This document shows, one piece after another, positions 52,291 through 59,454 of a DNA stretch of 64,000 nucleotides (positions within the stretch are counted from its first letter, which is position 1; each line of letters opens with the position of its first letter). Where the stretch lies: positions 62,001 to 126,000 of the forward strand of contig JAFTWU010000003.1 of assembly GCA_017465145.1 (NCBI GenBank). Reading direction: 5' to 3'. Origin of the DNA: Clostridia bacterium. Lineage in GTDB: Bacteria; Bacillota; Clostridia; Christensenellales; Borkfalkiaceae. The notes below the pieces were generated by a model. It worked only from the letters and a program-made list of their open reading frames with translations, made no database searches and was not told the origin of the DNA. The position numbers and the translations under genes are program-made.

Positions 52291-53772
52291 TTACTCAGCC
52301 TTTTCTTCCGCTGTTTTTTCAGCTGCTGCTTTCTTGCTTGCCTTTAAGGTTAAAAGGTTGGTTAAAATACCAAGGATAAGAGCGCATGCGATAGAAGTGA
52401 TGGTAATCTTACCAATGTTAAGAACCATACCGCCAACGCCAGCGATTAGAATAACTGATACCGTGAATAAATTGTGGTTTTGACTTAAGTCGACCTTTTG
52501 AATCATCTTTAAGCCTGATACTGCGATAAAGCCGTAAAGTGTCATGCAAACGCCACCCATTACGCAAGAAGGAATAGTAGCAAGTAAGGTCATTAAGGGA
52601 GCGAGGAATGCTGCAACGATACAGATAAAAGCGGCGGTTAAGATGGTTACTATTGATGCGTTACCAGAGATTGCAACACAACCAACTGATTCACCGTAAG
52701 AGGTGTTGGGGCAACCGCCAAAGAAAGCACCTGCCATAGAGCCAACGCCGTCGCCAAGTAACGTTCTGTGAAGACCGGGGTCTTTCAATAAATCGGTGTC
52801 GATGATTGAAGAAATGTTTTTGTGGTCAGCAAGGTGTTCTGCGAATACAACGAATGCTACGGGGATATAAGCAACTGCGATAGAGCCGATATATGAGCCA
52901 ACGCCACCTTCAATATTCTTAAATTCACTAAAACTCTTAATAGCGTTTACAAAAGTAAAGTCGGGCAACCATTGCATATCTTTGAATAAGCCAAAGTTGA
53001 TAATTTGCAATGCGGTGTTTTCCGTTAAAATACCGATAACGGTAAAGATTGCTGCTAATGCATAACCTGCTAAGATACCGATAATGAAGGGGATAATCTT
53101 AAGCATCTTCTTGCCGTATACAGAGCAGATGATAACTACTGCAAGAGTAGTTAAACCGCAAAGTAAGCAAAGCCAAGAGTTAGCGGTGGGAACTAAAGAG
53201 TTAACGAGTTCAGGTAAACCGTTAGAATTGATAACCCATTGTTCAACGCTAGTCATAACGCTACCCTTAAACAAATCGCCGATAGCGTTGCCAGAAAGTG
53301 ATAAACCGATGATAGCAACGGTCGGTCCAATAACTGCTGCGGGCATAAGTTTGTTAATCCAGTTAACGCCAGCGAACTTAACGATAAGAGCAATTACAAC
53401 GTATACTAAACCTGCCATAATAGCGCCAAGTAAAATACCGAAGTAGCCAACGTAAGCCGTACCAACAGCACCGGCAAAAGCCGCAGTCATAGAGCCGATA
53501 AAGGCAAAAGACGAGCCTAAGAAAACAGGACTTTTGAACTTGGTGAATAGTAAGTATACTATCGTACCAACACCTGCGCCTAAAAGAGCCGCCGATTGAC
53601 TCATAGCGGGAACGTCTGCTATGTGGCCTTGGCCTGCCATATTGCCGTTAATGATAACGGGCACTACGATAGTTGCTGCTAAAATAGCAAGAACTTGTTG
53701 TAATGCAAACAAAATGGTTTTCCAAATGCCTGGCTTATCTTTTACGCCATAAACTAAGTTTACATTTTTCAT
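52291..53772 (-). CDS. uraA: Uracil permease (NCS2 family)
   Basis: The 493-residue protein has about 14 hydrophobic segments and the nucleobase-cation-symporter-2 signatures: QQVLAILAATIVVP near the N-terminus, FVVFAEHLADHKNIS (with the substrate-binding Glu/His) and GCPNTSYGESVGCVA. Together with upp downstream, uracil is the expected substrate. GGAGG precedes the ATG. The 5' leader, about 150 nt, contains a small peptide gene and an intrinsic terminator (53799-53906), so expression is probably set by transcription attenuation. The Lys/Glu/Ala-rich C-terminal tail is cytosolic. Confidence 0.94.
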   Translation of the reverse strand: MKNVNLVYGVKDKPGIWKTILFALQQVLAILAATIVVPVIINGNMAGQGHIADVPAMSQSAALLGAGVGTIVYLLFTKFKSPVFLGSSFAFIGSMTAAFAGAVGTAYVGYFGILLGAIMAGLVYVVIALIVKFAGVNWINKLMPAAVIGPTVAIIGLSLSGNAIGDLFKGSVMTSVEQWVINSNGLPELVNSLVPTANSWLCLLCGLTTLAVVIICSVYGKKMLKIIPFIIGILAGYALAAIFTVIGILTENTALQIINFGLFKDMQWLPDFTFVNAIKSFSEFKNIEGGVGSYIGSIAVAYIPVAFVVFAEHLADHKNISSIIDTDLLKDPGLHRTLLGDGVGSMAGAFFGGCPNTSYGESVGCVAISGNASIVTILTAAFICIVAAFLAPLMTLLATIPSCVMGGVCMTLYGFIAVSGLKMIQKVDLSQNHNLFTVSVILIAGVGGMVLNIGKITITSIACALILGILTNLLTLKASKKAAAEKTAEEKAE

Positions 53773-53798
53773 TTGTGAAAAACCTCCTAAAATTTAAT

Positions 53799-53828
53799 AA
53801 AAAATGAAGCCTAAAAAAATTAGACTTC
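53799..53828 (-). terminator. Attenuator hairpin in the uraA leader
   Basis: On the minus strand GAAGTCTAA (53828-53820), TTTTT loop, TTAGGCTTC (53814-53806), then ATTTTTTATT. The stem is 9 bp with one G-U pair. It lies between the promoter and uraA, so it must be conditional. Its 5' arm begins 3 nt after the leader-peptide stop. Confidence 0.85.
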
Positions 53829-53831
53829 AAT

Positions 53832-53906
53832 TTAAATTACGAAAAAAAGGGGTGCGGAAGAAAGGGGTAAACTTAAAGATGAAATTTCACCATAACTTAG
53901 CGCCAT
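53832..53906 (-). CDS. Putative uraA leader peptide (24 codons)
   Basis: ATG at 53906-53904 follows AAGGGAGA with good spacing; 24 sense codons end in TAA at 53834-53832. The peptide is Leu/Ser-rich (MALSYGEISS...) and its codons 19-22 include an uninterrupted U7 run in the mRNA. A ribosome reaching the stop would cover the 5' arm of the terminator that starts 3 nt later. This matches the layout of UTP-sensitive pyrBI attenuation in enterobacteria. The amino-acid sequence itself is probably unimportant. Confidence 0.68.
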   Translation of the reverse strand: MALSYGEISSLSLPLSSAPLFFVI

Positions 53907-53935
53907 TTTCTTTCTCCCTTAAATACATTATATAA

Positions 53936-53964
53936 AGTATAGCACCACCGAAAGTAAAAATCAA
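53936..53964 (-). promoter_or_regulatory. uraA promoter
   Basis: Minus-strand TTGATT (53964-53959), 17 bp, TATACT (53941-53936), with a start about 53929 and the leader ribosome site just behind. An alternative -10 TATAAT lies at 53932-53927. Confidence 0.7.
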
Positions 53965-54016
53965 TACGCTTTTTGATTTTTGTCTTTTTTTTTACAAATT
54001 TTTTATTCTGCCGTAA

Positions 54017-54045
54017 TTGACTTTTTTTGCCCGCAGGAATATACT
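54017..54045 (+). promoter_or_regulatory. Promoter of the nitroreductase gene, placed for a leaderless mRNA
   Basis: TTGACT (54017-54022), 17 bp, TATACT (54040-54045), then six bases to ATG 54052. The predicted start is the A of the ATG. An open frame further upstream (from 53980) precedes the promoter and cannot be the true start. Confidence 0.75.
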
Positions 54046-54051
54046 TTAAGT

Positions 54052-54864
54052 ATGGAAAAATATTTTATTCATACAAGAAAAAGGGCAGGAAACGACATAG
54101 AGCACCTTGGGGATATTGCTCCCGTAGATTTAGCCCCATTAAAAGATTGTCTTTATAGGCGCAAATCGGTGCGCAAATATCAAAATAAAGCGGTAGAACC
54201 TGAAATTATAGATAAAATTATCAATTTCGTTAAACAGGTTAAGTGCTTACACCCGTCTATTAAATTTGCCGTGGAAGTAATTGACAAAAAGGATTATAAA
54301 GCGCCTTTTACTTGGTTACCGCAACAGGCAATAGCATTTTTTAGCACGGTAAGAACGGGCTATTTAGAAAACGCCGGTTTTATAATGCAACAAATTGAAC
54401 TATATATTCAGTCGCTTGGTCTTGGCGCGTGCTATCTTGGAATAGGTAAACCCGACCTACATATTCGCGACCACGCCTTAAAGCAAGGGGATATGGAATA
54501 TGTTATAATGCTTGCCTTTGGCTATCCTCAAGGCGAACAGTTCCGTCAAGAAAAAGACTTTAATCGTAAACCTATGGTTAAAATAAGCGACGCTTACGAT
54601 GAAAAGTTATTCCCAGCGCGCTTTGCACCATCGTCTATTAACAGTCAGCCTTGGTATTTTACCCACGTTGGCGCTAACGTTCATATGTTTTGCGTATGGC
54701 ACGGCGTTCTTAAGGTGCTAAGTTTAACAGACCTTAACCATATAGATTGCGGTATTGCACTAGCAAACCTTTATATAAGTAATCCCACGCGTTTTACTTT
54801 TACAAAGAAAAAACCCGCGCCAGAGCGCGAAAACTACGTTTATATCGGCACTATCAAGTTTTAA
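54052..54864 (+). CDS. Nitroreductase-family flavoprotein
   Basis: The 270-residue protein has the nitroreductase fold signatures: LYRRKSVRKYQNKAVEPEIIDKI (FMN phosphate-binding RRSxRxY), a central AGFIMQQIELYIQSLGLGACYLGIGKP, and IMLAFGYPQGE. A second part with FAPSSINSQPWYF repeats the N-terminal type of motif (SSxNxQPW). These enzymes reduce nitro groups, quinones or flavins with NAD(P)H; the substrate is unknown. The start at 54052 is set by the promoter, which leaves no room for an untranslated leader. Transcribed divergently from the uraA leader. Confidence 0.85.
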   Translation: MEKYFIHTRKRAGNDIEHLGDIAPVDLAPLKDCLYRRKSVRKYQNKAVEPEIIDKIINFVKQVKCLHPSIKFAVEVIDKKDYKAPFTWLPQQAIAFFSTVRTGYLENAGFIMQQIELYIQSLGLGACYLGIGKPDLHIRDHALKQGDMEYVIMLAFGYPQGEQFRQEKDFNRKPMVKISDAYDEKLFPARFAPSSINSQPWYFTHVGANVHMFCVWHGVLKVLSLTDLNHIDCGIALANLYISNPTRFTFTKKKPAPERENYVYIGTIKF

Positions 54865-54879
54865 AGTGTTAAAAAACGC

Positions 54880-54908
54880 TTGACAACGCCGTTACTAAAT
54901 TTTATAAT
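54880..54908 (+). promoter_or_regulatory. Promoter of the trpB T-box transcript
   Basis: Consensus TTGACA (54880-54885), 17-bp spacer, TATAAT (54903-54908). Confidence 0.88.
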
Positions 54909-54917
54909 TAAGAAAAC

Positions 54918-55210
54918 CGATGCGAAAGAGTAAGTAGGTTAGTCAATTTTTCTAAAGAGAGTCGTAGATGGTGGAATTACGGCGAAAAAAACTATATCGA
55001 ATGGGCTTTCAAGGGCAAGCGGAACTTTAATTTTTGCGGGCGCAAAAGTTAAATAGTATGTGCGACGGAGTGTGGCTCTCCGTAAACAAAGGTCGGCATA
55101 TGTTGGTATGCAAGCGGGCGCTTGAGTTAAGCGTCAAAACGGGTGGCACCGCGGTATTAGATTATCGTCCCGAAAAACAGTTTTTTGCTGTTTTTCGGGC
55201 TTTTATTTTT
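54918..55210 (+). promoter_or_regulatory. Tryptophan T-box riboswitch
   Basis: The T-box proper GGGTGGCACCGCGG lies at 55141-55154, followed by an intrinsic terminator (CCCGAAAAACAG 55169-55180, CTGTTTTTCGGG 55188-55199, then T-run). Stem I contains GAA-TGG, giving TGG (Trp) as specifier at 55002-55004. The antiterminator bulge TGGC would pair with GCCA, fitting tRNA-Trp, whose discriminator base is G. Uncharged tRNA-Trp therefore should switch on trpB. Confidence 0.93.
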
Positions 55211-55253
55211 TACGGCGATTTGCCCACTAAAATTTCGTTAAGGAGAGAGTATT

Positions 55254-56624
55254 ATGAAAGAACAAAAAATACCCTACAAAATATATTTAGAAGAAAGTGA
55301 ACTTCCTAAAAAGTGGTTAAACCTAAGGGCGTTTATGGATAAAAAACCCGCACCCTTACTTGACCCCGTTACTCATAAGGTTATGAGTGCAAAAGATTTA
55401 TCTGCAGTTTTTTGTGATGAACTTGCAAAGCAAGAAGTGGACGACACTTCAAAATATATAGATATTCCACAAGAAGTGCGCGATTTTTATAAAATGTATC
55501 GTCCCGCACCCCTTATCCGTGCTTATTGCTTAGAAAAAGCACTTGGAACTCCCGCAAAAATCTATTATAAATTTGAAGGTAATAATACTAGCGGTTCACA
55601 CAAGTTAAACTCTGCTATCGCACAGGCTTACTACGCTAAGCAACAGGGGTTAAAGGGCGTTACCACCGAAACGGGTGCAGGTCAATGGGGCACGGCGCTT
55701 TCTATGGCTTGTTCTTACTTTGGGCTTGACTGCAAGGTGTTTATGGTTAAGTGTTCTTACGAACAAAAACCCTTCCGCCGTGAAGTTATGCGCACTTACG
55801 GTGCAAACGTAACCCCTTCACCATCAACTACTACTGAAGTTGGCAGAAAGATTTTAGAAGAATTCCCCGGCACTACGGGAAGTTTAGGTTGCGCTATTAG
55901 TGAAGCTGTGGAAACGGCAACTAAACTAGACGGCTATCGTTACGTTTTAGGTAGCGTGTTAAACCAAGTTTTATTGCATCAATCGGTTATCGGTTTAGAA
56001 ACCAAAACCGCGCTAGATAAATACGGCATTAAGGCGGATACTATCATCGGTTGTGCGGGTGGCGGTTCTAACCTTGGCGGTTTAATTGCTCCCTTTATGG
56101 TAGAAAAATTAGAAGGTAAGGCAGATTATCAGTTTATCGCGGTAGAACCTGCGTCTTGTCCCACTTTAACGCGCGGTGTTTACGCTTACGATTACTGCGA
56201 CACGGGTAAGGTTTGTCCCCTTGCAAAAATGTACACTTTAGGTAGCGGTTATATCCCTTCTTCAAGTCACTCAGGCGGTCTTCGTTACCACGGTATGACT
56301 ACTACTCTTTCAGAACTTTACCATCAAGGACTTATGGAAGCAAGGTCGGTTGAACAAACTTCAGTATTTGCGGCGGCACAGCAATTCGCTAAAATAGAAG
56401 GCATTTTACCCGCACCCGAATCTTCACACGCTATCCGCGTTGCTATAGACGAAGCGTTAAAGTGCAAGGAAACGGGCGAAGAAAAGACTATCGTATTCGG
56501 TCTTACCGGCACGGGATACTTTGATATGGTTGCTTATCAAAAGTTTAACGACGGCGTTATGGGCGATTATATCCCCACCGACGAAGAAATTGCCGTTGCA
56601 ACTGCAAAAATTCCTAAAATTTAA
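55254..56624 (+). CDS. trpB: Tryptophan synthase beta chain, TrpB2 type
   Basis: The 456-residue PLP enzyme has NNTSGSHKLNSA with the PLP lysine K117 and TETGAGQWGTALS. The PLP-phosphate loop GCAGGGSNLGG and the C-terminal LTGTGYFD segment are also present. The N-terminal LRAFMDKKPAPLLDPVTHKVM and the length identify the stand-alone TrpB2 group, not TrpB1. It condenses indole and serine to tryptophan. No trpA or other trp gene is near, so it probably salvages indole, which gut communities produce. Control by a Trp T-box fits. GGAGAGAGT precedes the ATG. Confidence 0.92.
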   Translation: MKEQKIPYKIYLEESELPKKWLNLRAFMDKKPAPLLDPVTHKVMSAKDLSAVFCDELAKQEVDDTSKYIDIPQEVRDFYKMYRPAPLIRAYCLEKALGTPAKIYYKFEGNNTSGSHKLNSAIAQAYYAKQQGLKGVTTETGAGQWGTALSMACSYFGLDCKVFMVKCSYEQKPFRREVMRTYGANVTPSPSTTTEVGRKILEEFPGTTGSLGCAISEAVETATKLDGYRYVLGSVLNQVLLHQSVIGLETKTALDKYGIKADTIIGCAGGGSNLGGLIAPFMVEKLEGKADYQFIAVEPASCPTLTRGVYAYDYCDTGKVCPLAKMYTLGSGYIPSSSHSGGLRYHGMTTTLSELYHQGLMEARSVEQTSVFAAAQQFAKIEGILPAPESSHAIRVAIDEALKCKETGEEKTIVFGLTGTGYFDMVAYQKFNDGVMGDYIPTDEEIAVATAKIPKI

Positions 56625-56653
56625 TAAATTTTACTTTAGTAAAAAATAACCTA

Positions 56654-56708
56654 AAAAGGCAGGTATAGGCGTAAAATCGTTGACAACACCTGCCTTTTAT
56701 GTTAAAAT
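56654..56708 (+). promoter_or_regulatory. trpB terminator overlapping the next promoter
   Basis: AAAAAGGCAGGT (56654-56665) pairs with ACCTGCCTTTT (56688-56698) to terminate trpB. The loop and 3' arm contain a promoter for the second T-box transcript: TTGACA (56680-56685), 17 bp, TAAAAT (56703-56708). Confidence 0.78.
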
Positions 56709-56719
56709 CAAGGAAAATA

Positions 56720-57023
56720 AAAGGTAATGACGGAAAGGTTTTAGTTAAACTAATCTTAGAGAGATGGCGGTTGGTGCAAGTCATCGTGCGGTTGACTAAA
56801 ATGTAGTTCCCGAACCGGAGAGAAGAAAACGCGTTAGATTTTGCAAAGTTTTTTAAGAAAATCTTACCGTAAAAATAGGGCGCGCGTCGTAGAACTCTCT
56901 CGTGATTGCTGCGTTAAGGCATAAGGCTTGATGGAGTCTGAGTGGCGCTAAATATAAGGCGCAATTTGAGTGGTACCACGGGTAAACTATCCCGTCTCAA
57001 AGAAATGAGACGGGCATTTTTTT
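56720..57023 (+). promoter_or_regulatory. Second T-box riboswitch, probable CCG (Pro) specifier
   Basis: AGAGAGATGGCGGTTGGTGCAAG-type stem I, T-box sequence GAGTGGTACCACGGG (56968-56982), and terminator CCCGTCTCA/TGAGACGGG (56991-57015) with a T8 run. By the GAA-codon rule the specifier reads CCG at 56815-56817 (Pro), although ACC (Thr) overlaps. The bulge TGGT would pair with ACCA, so the tRNA discriminator is A, which agrees with either. The downstream gene is an acyl-CoA synthetase fusion. Confidence 0.88.
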
Positions 57024-57042
57024 TGCTCGTAGGAGGTTTAGT

Positions 57043-59340
57043 ATGAACACCAAAGATTTAGAAATTAAAATATTAGAGATGGCAGGGCGTATCAAAACCT
57101 TGCGTGAAATTGAAGGCCTTACCCCTGAAGAAATGGCGGTAAAGGTCGGTGTTTCCGCAGAAGATTACGCTAGTTACGAATCGGGCAAAAGGGACTTAAA
57201 CTTTGCCTTTTTATACCGTTGCGCCGCAGCCTTAAACGTTGACGTTACCGATATTATCGAAGGTACTAGCCCTAAACTTGCAGGCTATACTTTAACCCGC
57301 CGTGGCGAAGGTCAAGAAATTCAAAAGGCACACGGTATGACTTACTTTAACCTTGCATCTGCATTTAAAAAGCGTATTGCAGAACCACTTTACGTTGTTG
57401 CCGACTATGAAGAGGGGGCGGAAGATAAGGAAATTGAAGTTACCACCCACGAAGGGCAAGAATGCGATATCGTAGTATCTGGCGCGTTGAAAGTTCAAGT
57501 TGGCGAACACGTGGAAATCTTGCACGAAGGGGACAGTATTTATTACGACTCTTCTAAACCCCACGGTATGATAGCAGTTGAAGGTAGCGACTGTATTTTC
57601 TATGCAATCGTTCTTAATCCGTCGGGCGCACCTATCGACAAGTTGGTGCACGCGGGCACTAGGGAAATTAACCTTAAACCCATAAAGAAACACGCTAAGT
57701 CTAACCGTCGCAGGGTTTGGGAAGATTTCGTTATCCCCACCGAAAACGAAGAAGGTATTTTACAAGCAATTGACTTTAAAAATCAAGATAAATTTAACTT
57801 TGCTTTCGACGTTATCGATAGACTAGGCGTAGAACAACCCGACAAGGTTGCTATGCTACACATCTCTAAAGATAAAACGGAAAGAAAGGTTACCTTTGCA
57901 GACTTAAAAAGGGCGTCTTCACAAACGGCAAACTACTTTAAGTCGCTAGGCATTAAGAAAGGCGATAAGGTTATGCTTATCTTAAAGCGCCACTATCAAT
58001 TCTGGTTCAGTATGATAGCATTACATAAAATCGGCGCTATCGCAATTCCCGCAACCAACCAACTTAAAGAACACGATATTACCTATAGACTTAATAAAGC
58101 AGGGGTTAAAATGATTATTTGTACCCCCGACGATAACGTTCCTGAAGAAGTTGAAAAGTCAAAGGCAAACAGCCCTTCTCTAGAAACTATGGTTATAGTT
58201 AACGGTAGCCGTGATGGTTGGCGCAGTTTTGACGAAGAATATTCGCTTTATACGGGTAAGTTTGAAAGAACGGAAAATTCACCCTGTGGCGAAGATATTA
58301 TGCTTATGTATTTTACTTCGGGTACTACGGGCAACCCCAAGATTGCTATGCACGATTATAAATACCCATTAGGGCACTTTATAACGGCAAAATATTGGCA
58401 CTCAGTTAACCCAGACGGCTTGCATTTATCTATTTCAGATACCGGTTGGGCAAAGGCGGCGTGGGGTAAAATCTACGGTCAATGGCTTTGCGAAGCAGGT
58501 TTATTTATCTACGACTTCGACCGCTTTGACGCTAACGATATATTGCCTATGTTTGCAAAACATAACGTTACCACCTTCTGCGCACCACCCACTATGCTAC
58601 GCTTAATGATAAAGCAAGATTTATCAAGATTCGATTTGTCTACCATAGAACATATGTCTACGGCGGGTGAAGCGCTTAACCCAGAAGTATTTAAGCAATT
58701 TGAACTTGCAACCGGCTTAAAGATTATGGAAGGCTTTGGTCAAACGGAAACCACCGTTGCGCTTGCTAACCTTGCGGGCACTAGAACAAGGCTTGGTTCA
58801 ATGGGTAAACCCGTTCCGCTATACGATATTAAACTTGTTAACAGCGAAGATAAAGAAGTTGGCAAGGGTGAAGTTGGCGAAATAGTTATTAACGTTGCAA
58901 ACGGCCACCCCTGTGGTCTTTTCAAGGGTTATTATAAAGACGAAGAAAAGACTGCCGACGCTTTCCGTAACGGCTTATACCACACGGGCGACACCGCTTG
59001 GCGCGACGAAGACGGATACTTCTGGTACGTTGGTAGGGTAGACGACGTTATTAAATCTAGTGGTTACCGCATAGGGCCATTTGAAATTGAAAACGTTATT
59101 ATGGAACTACCTTACGTTTTAGAATGTGGCGTTTCTGCAGAGCCTGATGAAGTTCGCGGTCAAGTAGTTAAAGCAAGCATCGTTTTAGTTAAGGGAACGG
59201 AACCCACCGACGCGCTTAAGAAGGAAATTCAAGAATACGTTAAACTTCATACCGCGCCTTATAAATATCCAAGAATTATCGTTTTCCGTGAGGAACTTCC
59301 CAAAACGGCTAGCGGTAAAATTATGCGTAATAAACTATAA
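57043..59340 (+). CDS. XRE-cupin-acyl-CoA synthetase fusion protein
   Basis: The 765-residue protein starts with an XRE helix-turn-helix (about 1-65, IKTLREIEGLTPEEMAVKVGVSAEDYASYESGKRDL) and continues with a cupin (about 115-190, ECDIVVSGALKVQVGEHVEILHEGDSIYYDSSKPHG). An acyl-CoA synthetase of the AMP-forming class follows (about 225-765). Its motifs are intact: TSGTTGNPK, EGFGQTE, YHTGD, GRVDDVIKSSGYRIGP and PKTASGKIMR with the catalytic lysine. It activates a carboxylic acid to its CoA ester; medium-chain or aromatic acids are possible. The fused regulator module suggests it senses its own substrate or product. AGGAGG precedes the start, and a T-box controls it. Confidence 0.9.
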   Translation: MNTKDLEIKILEMAGRIKTLREIEGLTPEEMAVKVGVSAEDYASYESGKRDLNFAFLYRCAAALNVDVTDIIEGTSPKLAGYTLTRRGEGQEIQKAHGMTYFNLASAFKKRIAEPLYVVADYEEGAEDKEIEVTTHEGQECDIVVSGALKVQVGEHVEILHEGDSIYYDSSKPHGMIAVEGSDCIFYAIVLNPSGAPIDKLVHAGTREINLKPIKKHAKSNRRRVWEDFVIPTENEEGILQAIDFKNQDKFNFAFDVIDRLGVEQPDKVAMLHISKDKTERKVTFADLKRASSQTANYFKSLGIKKGDKVMLILKRHYQFWFSMIALHKIGAIAIPATNQLKEHDITYRLNKAGVKMIICTPDDNVPEEVEKSKANSPSLETMVIVNGSRDGWRSFDEEYSLYTGKFERTENSPCGEDIMLMYFTSGTTGNPKIAMHDYKYPLGHFITAKYWHSVNPDGLHLSISDTGWAKAAWGKIYGQWLCEAGLFIYDFDRFDANDILPMFAKHNVTTFCAPPTMLRLMIKQDLSRFDLSTIEHMSTAGEALNPEVFKQFELATGLKIMEGFGQTETTVALANLAGTRTRLGSMGKPVPLYDIKLVNSEDKEVGKGEVGEIVINVANGHPCGLFKGYYKDEEKTADAFRNGLYHTGDTAWRDEDGYFWYVGRVDDVIKSSGYRIGPFEIENVIMELPYVLECGVSAEPDEVRGQVVKASIVLVKGTEPTDALKKEIQEYVKLHTAPYKYPRIIVFREELPKTASGKIMRNKL

Positions 59341-59360
59341 TAATTATGCGAAATTAAAAT

Positions 59361-59393
59361 TAACCCCTTGTTTACAAGGGGTTTTTCTTTTTT
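59361..59393 (+). terminator. Terminator after the synthetase gene
   Basis: AACCCCTTG-TTTA-CAAGGGGTT stem followed by TTTCTTTTTT. Confidence 0.92.
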
Positions 59394-59454
59394 GCCTATT
59401 GAAAAACAAGCGGGCGTATGATAAAATAAAACAAATTTATTCTAGGGGAATACT

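Noticed and set aside
53773..53930. PyrR-type attenuator or PreQ/purine riboswitch for uraA
   Set aside because: I could not find the PyrR-binding loop consensus or any riboswitch core; the leader peptide layout explains the region better.
53980..54051. N-terminal extension of the nitroreductase
   Set aside because: It precedes the TTGACT/TATACT promoter and has no family similarity.
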